From NCBI GenBank assembly GCA_014801075.1, contig JAAVEW010000005.1, positions 35,684 to 99,683 on the forward strand: a DNA stretch of 64,000 bases, in the 5' to 3' direction. The translations under genes were made by a program, and so were the position numbers. Shown here one piece after another: positions 19,074-28,900 of the stretch (positions are counted from its first letter, which is position 1; each line of letters opens with the position of its first letter). The notes beneath the pieces are model-generated. The model ran no database searches. It was not told where the DNA came from and worked only from the letters and a program-made list of their open reading frames with translations. The stretch is from Barnesiella sp. Its GTDB lineage: Bacteria; Bacteroidota; Bacteroidia; Bacteroidales; Muribaculaceae.

Positions 19074-20654
19074 ATGACTCGATTCCGCAACCCCATATAC
19101 ACCGCCGTCACTCTCGCCATAATGCTGGCGGGAATACTCAGCGGCTGCATCAAGAACGACATCCCCTACCCCCGCATCCAGCCCAACATCACGAGCCTTA
19201 AGGTAGAGAACCAGTCGCAGGCCGCGCAGATTGACACCATCAACCGCATGGCTACCGTCTACCTCAACGAGGAGGCCGACATCTACAATGTCAACGTGGT
19301 TGAATGCACGCTTTCCGACAAAGCAACCTTTGTTGGCGACTCCATCGCCGGCACTATCGACCTTTCGCAGCCCCGCTACTACATTCTCAGCATATATCAG
19401 GAATATGTGTGGACGCTGAAAGCCGTGCAGAATATAGCGCGCTACCTCACTGTGGCCAATCAGATAGGTTCGTCGGTAATCGACGTGCCCGGTCGCCGCG
19501 TCATAGTGACACTCCCCACTACCGCCGACCTGTCGAAAGTAAAGGTGCTCACGGCCAAACTCGGGTCGACCGGCTCCACCATCACCCCCGCCATCGAGGG
19601 TGAATATATCGACCTGACCCACCCTGTCACCGTCACCGTGACCGACTATGGCCGCTCCGCCGACTGGACCATATACTGCGAAGTGACCGAAGCAACGGTA
19701 ACAACGGTGCGCGCCGACGCGTGGACCAACGTGGCCTGGGTCTACGGCGAGGCACAGGAGGGACGCGACAACTATATAGAGTATCGCCGAGCCGACGCCT
19801 CGCAATGGACCCGCGTGCCCGACGCCTGGATGACCGTCGACGGCGGCAGTTTCCACGCCCGCATCATTCACCTCGAATCGCTCACCGACTACGTGGCACG
19901 CGCCGTGTCGGGCGACGAAACGGGTGCAGAAATAGAATTCCGCACAGGTGCCAACATTCAGCCGCCGAATGCCGACTTCGAGAACTGGTGGCTAAACGGC
20001 AAGGTGTGGAATCCCTGGGCCGAGGATGGCGTGCGCTTCTGGGACACCGGCAACAAAGGCGCCACGACTCTCGGGTCGAGCAACACGCAACCTTCCGACG
20101 ACACTCCTACCGGCACGGGCCGCTCTGCCAAACTCGAAACCCGCTTCGTGGGCATCGGTATCGTGGGCAAACTTGCCGCGGGCAATATCTTTGCCGGCGA
20201 GTATGTCAAGACCGACGGCACCAACGGTATTTTGAGTTTCGGTCGTGAGTTCAGCGAACATCCTACTCGCCTGCGCGGTTATTATAAGTACCATTCGGCA
20301 CCCATCAGCTCGGTTACAACCGGATTCACCGACCTCAAGGACCGCCCCGACACTGCGGTTATATGGGTAGCGCTTATCGACTCGCCCGAACCGCTGGAGA
20401 TTCGCACCAATCCCGCCAACCGACAGCTGTTTGACCCCGAAGCCTCCTACGTAGTGGCCTACGGCAAGTTTGAGACCGGAAGCGACATGGAGCAATGGTC
20501 GCCCTTTGAGTTTGAGCTCAACTACACTGCCACCAATCGCGAGCCCCGCTACCTGCTTATCGTAGGCTCGGCAAGCAAGTATGGCGACTACTTCACCGGC
20601 GGCAACGGTTCGGTGCTCTTCCTCGACGACTTTGAACTGCTCTACGACTATTGA
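19074..20654 (+). CDS. PCMD (putative carbohydrate metabolism domain)-like lipoprotein
   Basis: Lipobox 'LAGILSGCIKNDIPYPRIQPNI'; C-terminal 'PNADFENWWLNGKVWNPW...FWDTGNKG' typical of PCMD proteins. Confidence 0.75.
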   Translation: MTRFRNPIYTAVTLAIMLAGILSGCIKNDIPYPRIQPNITSLKVENQSQAAQIDTINRMATVYLNEEADIYNVNVVECTLSDKATFVGDSIAGTIDLSQPRYYILSIYQEYVWTLKAVQNIARYLTVANQIGSSVIDVPGRRVIVTLPTTADLSKVKVLTAKLGSTGSTITPAIEGEYIDLTHPVTVTVTDYGRSADWTIYCEVTEATVTTVRADAWTNVAWVYGEAQEGRDNYIEYRRADASQWTRVPDAWMTVDGGSFHARIIHLESLTDYVARAVSGDETGAEIEFRTGANIQPPNADFENWWLNGKVWNPWAEDGVRFWDTGNKGATTLGSSNTQPSDDTPTGTGRSAKLETRFVGIGIVGKLAAGNIFAGEYVKTDGTNGILSFGREFSEHPTRLRGYYKYHSAPISSVTTGFTDLKDRPDTAVIWVALIDSPEPLEIRTNPANRQLFDPEASYVVAYGKFETGSDMEQWSPFEFELNYTATNREPRYLLIVGSASKYGDYFTGGNGSVLFLDDFELLYDY

Positions 20655-20702
20655 TTCTTAGCCCTTTAACTTTTGAATTATTAATCAAACACATACCGCA
20701 TT

Positions 20703-21365
20703 ATGAAGAAATTATTCATCTCTCTGATTGCACTCGGCGCAGCAGCGTCGGCATCGGCACAGGCCGACCTTTTTGACAACCCCGACAACGAAGCCTATCT
20801 CGGAGCGCGCATCTCGCTCGACATCTCATCAACCGCCGACGGCAATTCCTACTACTCCAACGGCGCCGGTTTCAGCATTGGTGCAATCTATAATATTCCT
20901 CTCTACAAGAACCTCTATTTTGAACCGGGACTCTCGCTCTTCTACGACACCTTCGGCGAAGAACTCCTCATTCCCGACGAAAATAATATCTCTTACGGTT
21001 CAATCGACGGCTCTATACGCAACCTCGGTTTCCGCATTCCCCTCGTAGCCGGTTATCACTTCGACTTCACCGACGACATGCAGCTGTCGGTATTCACCGG
21101 TCCGCAGCTCAATCTTAGCGTTCTTGCCAAGGAACATCTCGGCGACAATTCCTACTCCATCTTCGGCGAATACGGCTTCAAGCACATTGACCTGCAGTGG
21201 GCTCTCGGCGTAGGTCTGACATGGCAAAACTACTACGTATCGGTATCGGGCGGCATCGGCATGACCAAGGTGCGTGACTGGAGCACAACCGACGTCTATG
21301 GCAAAAAAGTCTCCGACTCCTTCCGCCGCAACAACTTCAGCATAACCTTAGGCTACAACTTCTAA
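20703..21365 (+). CDS. Porin-family outer-membrane beta-barrel protein
   Basis: Signal peptide MKKLFISLIALGAAASASAQA; 'IPLVAGYHFDF' strands; C-terminal aromatic (NFSITLGYNF). Confidence 0.75.
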   Translation: MKKLFISLIALGAAASASAQADLFDNPDNEAYLGARISLDISSTADGNSYYSNGAGFSIGAIYNIPLYKNLYFEPGLSLFYDTFGEELLIPDENNISYGSIDGSIRNLGFRIPLVAGYHFDFTDDMQLSVFTGPQLNLSVLAKEHLGDNSYSIFGEYGFKHIDLQWALGVGLTWQNYYVSVSGGIGMTKVRDWSTTDVYGKKVSDSFRRNNFSITLGYNF

Positions 21366-21448
21366 CCTCCCGCTGAAACAACCTCCAGCAATAAGCGACA
21401 AAAAGGAAATAAAGCAGAAACAAAGAAATAAAAACATAGCCAAAGCCA

Positions 21449-21478
21449 AAAAGAGCGAGTCTTTTGACTCGCTCTTTT
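21449..21478. terminator. Terminator of the OM cluster
   Basis: AAAAGAGCGAGTC-TTTT-GACTCGCTCTTTT perfect stem. Confidence 0.85.
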
Positions 21479-21651
21479 CGTTTACTAAGACCTCAAACAC
21501 TACGTATCCATCCGAGAATGACCGACTTTCACATGCAGTATTGGATTGTAAGTATCTATCGCCTACATAGAATTGATGAGAACAGTAATAAGACGAACAA
21601 TAATGAGGAGATAGAGTAATATGAGGATATAATAACAGCTACACATGGAAA

Positions 21652-21886
21652 GGGGCGTCCGAAGGTCGCCGATTTACCAATAACCGGGGCTGCCAAGCGA
21701 AGCGCAGGCGTCCCCGGAATTAATGAGAAAGGAAAAGAGGCGCTCGAAGACCGCCGATTTACAACAGAAAGCCATCTAAATCGGCGGTCTTCGAGCGCCT
21801 TTCCCTATGCTATCGGGTATTCCCTGCACGTCTCCGCTTCGCTACGACGGGCAGGGTTACTGCTAAATCGGCGGCCTTCGGACGCC
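21652..21886. repeat. Nested inverted-repeat composite element, family 2
   Basis: Outer arms GGGGCGTCCGAAGGTCGCCGATTTA (21652-21676) and TAAATCGGCGGCCTTCGGACGCC (21864-21886); inner perfect 24-bp inverted repeat AGGCGCTCGAAGACCGCCGATTTA (21738-21761) / TAAATCGGCGGTCTTCGAGCGCCT (21777-21800). Confidence 0.9.
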
Positions 21887-22024
21887 TCTTCTTCTTTAAC
21901 GGTAATCGGTGACCTGATGCCCATCATGGATTAGCATTACGGAGTTTTGGCCAAAGCTTAAAAATAGGGGAATAATATAGCTGCTGTTTAATGTAAGTAT
22001 CCGTCAAATGGCTGATAGTGAGGA

Positions 22025-22112
22025 GCGAGTCGGAGACTCGCTGATTGTTGTTAACCTCGGGCTTTAGCCCGAGGCTCGATGATACTCAGAGGGGTTCGCC
22101 TCGGAGAGGCGA
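22025..22112. repeat. Cluster of three short hairpins, family 3
   Basis: AGCGAGTC-GGA-GACTCGCT (22025-22043); CCTCGGGCTTTAGCCCGAGG (22056-22075); TCGCCTC-GGA-GAGGCGA (22096-22112). Confidence 0.85.
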
Positions 22113-22128
22113 TTTGTGGTACGCACTG

Positions 22129-22320
22129 TCAGCGGAGGGGATCGGGATTGAGGGGGACAAATATCCAAAAGAGGATATATGCTATAATTCCGGCGCCTGA
22201 ACAAGCCAGGACAGCCCAGAAAATGCGGATAATTATCGGGTCAATGCCGAAGTATTCACCGATTCCGCCACACACTCCCGCTATTATGCTATGTATATTT
22301 GACCGATATAACTTTCTCAT
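22129..22320 (-). CDS. PspC domain small membrane protein
   Basis: MRKLYRSNIHSIIAGVCGGIGEYFGIDPIIIRIFWAVLACSGAGIIAYILFWIFVP. Confidence 0.93.
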   Translation of the reverse strand: MRKLYRSNIHSIIAGVCGGIGEYFGIDPIIIRIFWAVLACSGAGIIAYILFWIFVPLNPDPLR

Positions 22321-22421
22321 AACTAATATAATTGATAGATTAACAAATCATTTCATTTCACCTCGCCAACTGTCAACAGCACCGGGCCGGGGATAACATC
22401 GCTCACAATCAGCCACGCATC

Positions 22422-24077
22422 TTACTTATATAGATAGCGCTTGATTGACTGCTTGGGCGTCTTTTCAAAGGGGTCGGTGCGAAGCTCGATAGCGTTCACC
22501 CGTGAATAGCCGGGGAGATCGCGGTTGAGTGCCTTGAGGTTGTCATCCATAATGGCAGCGACTTTGTCGGCTGAGATGCGCGCGCGGCGCAGTGCCTCCC
22601 CGTCGGGATATACGAGGGCTACGAGTTTGCCGTCGCGCTCCACCACGATGCTTTCCGCCACGTAAGGCAGATGGTTGAGTTTGTTTTCAATCTCCTCAGG
22701 ATAGATATTCTGACCGCTCGGACCGAGTATCATGCTCTTGTCGCGGCCCTTGATGAAGAGGTAACCGTCGGGGTCGAGAATACAGATGTCGCCGGTATTC
22801 ATCCAGCCATCCTTCATCACGGCCTCGGTTGCCTCGGCATTCTTATAGTAGCCTTTCATCACATTGTCACCCTTGACCCACAGCGTGCCTGGCACATGGG
22901 CGGGGTCGGCGGAGTCAACGCGGGCCTGCATGCGGTCAACAACGAGTCCGCACGATCCGGGTTTCTGCTTGTCCCAGAAGCAATAGCTTATGAGCGGAGC
23001 GCACTCCGTCATGCCGTAACCCACAGTGTAAGGGAACTTTATCTTAAGCAGGAACTTCTCGACAGCGGGAGCCAGAGCAGCGCCGCCGATAATCAGCTGA
23101 TGCAGATTGCCGCCGAAAGCCTCGATGAGCTGACCGCGCACCTTCTTGTAGACCAAGCTATTGACACCCGGTATATGCGTCAACACCTTCATCATCGGCT
23201 TGTTGAGCACGGGAAACACCTTGCCTACAACGATTTTCTCAATCACGAGCGGCACGGTCACCACCAGCTTAGGTTTCACTTCAGCGAAAGCGCCGAGCAA
23301 AATCTTGGGTGAAGGCACTTTGCCGAGGAAAGTGATGTGACACCCTTTGAGCAAGGGGAAAATCAGTTCGACGAGCAGGCCGAACATGTGGGCGAGCGGA
23401 AGCATGGACACCATGCCGTCGCCGGGGTTGAAAAACTTGATATTGTCGGTTGAGAAGCGGGCGTTGCTCCACAGGTTGCCATATGTGAGCATCACACCCT
23501 TTGAGAGTCCCGTCGAACCGGAAGTGTAGTTGATGACGGCAAGGTCGTCTTTGGTATCATGGAAATAATCCGTGTCGAAATTGCTCTCGGTAATGCCGTC
23601 GGGATAGGCGGCGGCTACGAGTGAGTCGAGATTGCTGAAGGCCGACGTAAGAGCCTTGGAGCGCGAGAAGAGTAGCGAGCGGTTCTCGATGTCAAACACG
23701 CCGTCGACACCGCCAATCTTCTCCACGTCAAGACCGTTCCACACGTGGGCGTCGACAAAGAAGAGACGCGCGTCGGAGTGTGACACGAGGTGATGTATGC
23801 TGTCATGGTGGAAGTCATGCAGGATAGGCACCGATACCGCGCCGTAGGTAAGCGCCGACAGGAAAACCACTCCCCAGTGGGAGGAGTTTTTGGCACAGAT
23901 TGCTATCTTGTCGCCGCGGCGTAGACCTGCGTTGCGAAACAGCACGTGCATGCGCGCGATGCGGCGGGTAAGTTCGGAATAAGTAATTGTATTGTCAGCG
24001 TTGAGATCGGACAACGCCTTGATGTTCTGATTGCGGCGAAACGAAGCCGCCATATCCATCACCAGTGATTGTGTCAT
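22422..24077 (-). CDS. AMP-binding long-chain acyl-CoA/acyl-ACP ligase
   Basis: INYTSGSTGLSKGVMLTYGN, GYGMTECAPLISY, WMNTGDICILDPDGYLFIKGRDK. Confidence 0.93.
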   Translation of the reverse strand: MTQSLVMDMAASFRRNQNIKALSDLNADNTITYSELTRRIARMHVLFRNAGLRRGDKIAICAKNSSHWGVVFLSALTYGAVSVPILHDFHHDSIHHLVSHSDARLFFVDAHVWNGLDVEKIGGVDGVFDIENRSLLFSRSKALTSAFSNLDSLVAAAYPDGITESNFDTDYFHDTKDDLAVINYTSGSTGLSKGVMLTYGNLWSNARFSTDNIKFFNPGDGMVSMLPLAHMFGLLVELIFPLLKGCHITFLGKVPSPKILLGAFAEVKPKLVVTVPLVIEKIVVGKVFPVLNKPMMKVLTHIPGVNSLVYKKVRGQLIEAFGGNLHQLIIGGAALAPAVEKFLLKIKFPYTVGYGMTECAPLISYCFWDKQKPGSCGLVVDRMQARVDSADPAHVPGTLWVKGDNVMKGYYKNAEATEAVMKDGWMNTGDICILDPDGYLFIKGRDKSMILGPSGQNIYPEEIENKLNHLPYVAESIVVERDGKLVALVYPDGEALRRARISADKVAAIMDDNLKALNRDLPGYSRVNAIELRTDPFEKTPKQSIKRYLYK

Positions 24078-24173
24078 TTCTCTTTTTCGTTTTTTAACAA
24101 ATATTGGGGAACGGGGTCTAATTTATTAACGCCTTTGCGGGTAGTTTTGTTGAGATTGCAATAGATGTCAGCG

Positions 24174-24593
24174 TCAGGGCCGCTGCTTGCGCCACGCCTT
24201 GAGCGCCATTGTTGCGAGCCACGCGCCGGCTGCCGCTCCCGCAGCGTCGGCGAGGAAGTCGAGCCAGTCGCCGGAACGGCCGGCTCCCATCGCCATCTGC
24301 AACACTTCAATCAATCCGCCCGTCGCGGCCGACGCAGCCGCTACGCAAAGGCATGACCGGCGACTGATCGGGGCATACTCTCCGCGGCCACGACGCGCAA
24401 GGTCAACGACCGCAACAAACGCCAGCGCACCGAACATCACGGCGTGGACCACCTTGTCCAGGCCCGGCACTTCAATGTCATTGTCGGGCAACGGACGCGG
24501 CACAAGCGTGAGATACAGGATGGCAAACATAATCAAAGCGGTGGCAACCCACCGCTTTGGCCATATCTGAAATATTTTATTTACAAGTTTCAC
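24174..24593 (-). CDS. VanZ-like membrane protein
   Basis: 'DKVVHAVMFGALAFV' and 'RSGDWLDFLADAAGAAAGAWLA' VanZ-type motifs. Confidence 0.8.
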   Translation of the reverse strand: MKLVNKIFQIWPKRWVATALIMFAILYLTLVPRPLPDNDIEVPGLDKVVHAVMFGALAFVAVVDLARRGRGEYAPISRRSCLCVAAASAATGGLIEVLQMAMGAGRSGDWLDFLADAAGAAAGAWLATMALKAWRKQRP

Positions 24594-24648
24594 TGCTGAA
24601 TTCTACCTTAATTATTTACAGAAGAAATCAACCTTAAATTGCCTGTCC

Positions 24649-25731
24649 TTAATTTGCTGCGATAGAATCGTTGGCTGCAACGGGTTGGTTATAGGCAAGA
24701 GGCTTGGGAGCATAGGCTTCCTCAAGGATAGCGTTAAGCTCGGCATCCTCGGGGTTGCGGGCTATGATAGTGCCGTCAGGACCGAAAAGGATGATGCAGG
24801 GAATACCGAGAATACCGTAGATGTCGGTGGGGATAGTCTGCGCGTCGATAATCTGTTTCCAAGGGAGTTCCAGTTTGTCAATAGTAGCGAGAGACTTCGC
24901 CGGTTCGTCCCACACTGCCACGCCGAGCACTTCAAGACCTTTGGGAGCATACTGACTGTAAATCTCCTTGAGGTGAGGCATCTTGCGCATGCAGGGGCCG
25001 CACCAGCTTGCCCAGAAGTCAACGAGGGTGTAGTTGCCTTTGCCCACGTAGTCGCTGAGGCGATGGGTGTTGCCATCGTATGTCACCTCGAAGTCGGTGA
25101 ACATCTTGCCGGGAGCGGTGGCGTCCTGGCTGTCATATACGCTCTTCATCTTCTGCACACGCTTGTAGTTGTTGAGCGAGGGATTCTTGGCGAGAGCGGC
25201 GTTAAACTGATCGCGGTCCATCTCGTAGGCTTCCTGCATGAAGAAGTAGTAGCCGATGGGATTGTCGATATTGGCATTTTTCATGCTGTCGGTAAGAGCG
25301 GCATATTCGGTATAAATCTGCTGCTGACCGGCGGCATCGTCGGGTGAAAGCATCTGCATTTTGGCCGAGAGGGCGTTGACCTTTTCGGCGTAGTCATTGA
25401 GCGCGGTGTTGAGAGGAGTACCGGTTGCATCACCGCCGGCAACATTGATGTCGCCCTGCTCGAGCACGAACATGCCCATGCGGTTGCCGTCCGATACCAG
25501 ACGAACGAACGCAGGGTTCTCAATGCGGCCGGCGAACACAGCCTTACCGTCGGCCACGACAGTAGAGTCGATATTCTCCGATGTGTCATAGTCGAGAAGA
25601 TAGACCATCGAACCGTTTTCGAGCGAGGGCTCCTCAACGGTCACTTTATAATTGTTGGGCTCAGCCTTGGCGGTGCAGGCCACGAGGGCCAGCGCTGCGA
25701 GGGGAACAAGAATTGCTTTTTTCATATTCAT
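24649..25731 (-). CDS. TlpA-like thioredoxin-fold lipoprotein with DUF4369-like N-terminus
   Basis: Lipobox ALALVACTAK; 'VDFWASWCGPCMRKMPHLKEIY' redox motif. Confidence 0.93.
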   Translation of the reverse strand: MNMKKAILVPLAALALVACTAKAEPNNYKVTVEEPSLENGSMVYLLDYDTSENIDSTVVADGKAVFAGRIENPAFVRLVSDGNRMGMFVLEQGDINVAGGDATGTPLNTALNDYAEKVNALSAKMQMLSPDDAAGQQQIYTEYAALTDSMKNANIDNPIGYYFFMQEAYEMDRDQFNAALAKNPSLNNYKRVQKMKSVYDSQDATAPGKMFTDFEVTYDGNTHRLSDYVGKGNYTLVDFWASWCGPCMRKMPHLKEIYSQYAPKGLEVLGVAVWDEPAKSLATIDKLELPWKQIIDAQTIPTDIYGILGIPCIILFGPDGTIIARNPEDAELNAILEEAYAPKPLAYNQPVAANDSIAAN

Positions 25732-25910
25732 AATATTTAATTGTTATCAGTGATTACGAGCCGTGCCGACACCGTGGCTGGAATCATTGCCTGCGCCGAC
25801 GCGGCTCTTCCACCGTTACAAACAGTTGATTACATCATTTTGTTTGTGGTCAGGCTGATGTTGAAATCAGTTTATACTTGGAGTGTATTTAAATAACCTT
25901 CAACTTCCGC

Positions 25911-28900
25911 TTACTTCTTTTTATTGGCGTCAATCTCTTTGAGAAGTTCCTCAACGGCTGTGCGGAGCTGAGTGTCCTCCCCTTTCACGATTGTCTCGGG
26001 CGAATTGGCCACCTTGATGTCGGGCTCAAGCTGAGTGTTTTCAAGATAGCTTCCGTCGGGCAACTGATAGCCTACTACGGGAATACCGAAGTAGAGCGAC
26101 GGATCCTGAAGGGTAACCCAGTTGACCGAAGTCATGGTACCGGGCACGGGCATACCGACGAGCTTGCCGAGGTTGCGGTTTTTGTAGACCCAGGGTGTGC
26201 CGTGGGCGTTGGAGTAGCAAGGCTCGGCCATGAGCATGATGGTAGGCTTGTTGTAACGGCGCGAGGGCATGTCGCACACTTCCTCGCCTCGTATCACCTG
26301 AGTGAAGTATTTGTCGCCCGAAAGGAACACTTCGACATCCTCGTGCAGTCGACCGCCGCCGTTCCAGCGAATATCGATAACGGCGCCCTCACACTCGTTG
26401 TACTTGCCGAGCAGATCGGAGTAGAGAGTGCGGAAACTGTCATCGCCCATCGACTCGATATGTACGTAGCCGAGACGACCGTTTGACCAGCGTTTCACAT
26501 CTTCGGCACGCTGTTTCACCCAACGGTTGTAGAGGAGGTCGCCCTCAGCACCTGCCGAAATCGGTTTCACCACTTCGTCAAAGTCAGCGCCTGAGGCGGG
26601 GTCCTTTATGGTGACGAGTGTTTTCTTATTGGCAAGGTTGTTGATTACGGTAGTGGGGTCGATGTCGTCGCCTATCTCCTCGCCGTTGATTTTGGTGATA
26701 ATCATGCCGGGACGGAGCTTGGTGGCGGCGTTGTCAAACGGACCGCCTGTGATGATTTCCTCAACCTTGAGGCCCTTGCCGTTGTAGTTCATGTCGTAGA
26801 GCAGACCGAGACGCGCGGTGCGGTCGGTGATGGCGTTGGCCTCATTGCCGCGGAAACCTGAGCCGGTGTGCGACACGTTGAGTTCGCCGAGAAGTTCCGA
26901 AAGCATTTCGGAGAAGTCATAGTTATTGTTGATATGGGGGAGGAACCGGCGGTAGGCCTTGGTCATGGCTTCCCAGTCGACGCCGTGCATATTCTTGTTG
27001 TAGAACATCTCGCGCTCCGAGAGATACACTTCGTCAAACATCGCCTCGCGCTCGGCAGCGTGGTCGAGGGTCATGGTTGCCGACGAACTGATAGAGGTCG
27101 ATTTGTCAGAACCAGCATCAATCTTGCGCATCTTGTCGCCGCTGATAAAGAGAGTCTTGCCGTCGGCTGAAGGATGGAGCGAAGCGCCATTGGCGTCGAT
27201 GCGCACTGCAACCGAGGGCATGGGGTCGCGAAGGTCCATCTTCCAGAGGTCGTAGCCTTTCTCCACGCTCATGAGGTAGTAGAGGTTCTCGCCGTCGTTG
27301 TCGACCCAGGCGCCTGCGAGGTCGGCCGAGAAGGGAGTGAGACGTTCCACGCGGTCCATGATACCGTCGAGTTCCACTACGATAGCGTCGTCATCGTCAT
27401 TCTCCTCTTTGTCGCCATCTTTCTTGTCGGCGTCCTTCTTGTCCTTTTTATCTTTCTTGTCGGCATCATCCTTTTTCTTATCCTTGGCTGACTTCTTGTC
27501 GGCCTCCTTGCGGAGTTCGAAATCCTCCTCGTCGAGGTGGAAACGGTCGTAGGCATCGCGATTGAGGAACACAATCATTGCATCGTCCTGCGAGCCCCAT
27601 GAGGCGTGGTTGCGCATACCGTACTTCTCGGTGAGAAACACGATGGCGTTGCCCCCCATAGCCCACTGCGGGTCGCGGTCGGTGTAACCCGAACGGGTAA
27701 GATGAGTCATCTCGCCGCTCTCCACGTTGATGATGGCGATGTCGGTGTAAGGGCTGTGGTGGTTGTCGTCGACTTCAAGCGCAATCCAGCGGTTGTCGGG
27801 CGACCATTTGTAGTCAAAGCCACCGTCGCGGTAACGGTAGGTGGAGCCGTCGGTCAGCTGTTTCACCTTCTTGGTCTTGGTGTCCATGACCATCAGCTTG
27901 TTGCGGTCCTGGATGAAGGCGAGCTTCTTGCCGTCGGGCGAATATTTCGGGAGCGTACGCTCAGTTTTGTCGGCAGCGATTAAGGGCGCTTCGTCGATAA
28001 GCGTTGCGTTGGAGAAGTTAGGGTCATCGTCGCGCGCAATCTTGGCCGAGTAGATATTGTAATGGCCGTCGCGCAGAGAGGTGTAGACAATCTCGCGGCC
28101 TTCGGGGTGCCATTGCGGCATCTCCTCGGCTGCGGCAGTATTGGTAATCTGTTTCACTGACGAGTGGTCAACCGAGCCTACGAACACTTCGCCGCGGCTC
28201 GCATAGGCCACCTGCTTGCCGTCGGGCGAGAGGGCACCGCCGCGGCCGGTCACTCTTATGCGTTCCACTTCGGGGAACTCCTCGGTGTTGATGGCTACCG
28301 CCACTTTCTGAGGCTTGCCGCCGTCGCGCAGGGTGTAGAGTTCGCCGTCATAGCCGAAAGCGAGTGTGCCGTCGGCAGCCTGCGAGAGGAAGCGCACGGG
28401 GTGGGTCTTGAAGTTGGTCACCTGCACAGCCTTCGACATGTCGTCGACGGGAGCTTTCCACACGTTGAAAGTGCCGCCGTTGCGCTCCGAGAGGAAGTAG
28501 ACGGTCTTGCCGTCGGGCGATAGCACGGGGTTGCGGTCCTCACCGGCGCGGTCGGTAAGATTCTTATGCGTGCCGGTTGCGGCATCGTAGCGCCATATGT
28601 CGCGGGTCACCGATGAGGTGTGATGCTTGCGCCATGCGTTTTCAAAGCCCTTGACATCCTGATAGAGGAATGAGCCGTCATTGCCCGTTACGGCGAGGGC
28701 CTGGGCGGGAGTGCCGAGCACCTGACGGGGCTTGCCGCCGTCGACGCTGACGGCATAGAGCTGGGTCATGCGTCCGGTGGGAAACATGGCACTTGCAGTC
28801 GGAGCCTGCACGGCTGCCGAGTAGTATATCTCCTTGCCGTCGGCCGAGAATGCTTCGGGGAGTTCGCCGGCCGAGTTGGAGGTGAGGCGTTTGGGAGTGC

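Noticed and set aside
19032-19871. 279-aa minus-strand ORF antisense to the PCMD-like gene
   Set aside because: Antisense shadow with no recognisable motif.
22079-22396. 105-aa plus-strand ORF over the palindrome island edge and PspC gene
   Set aside because: Starts inside repeat sequence and runs antisense to a clear PspC gene.
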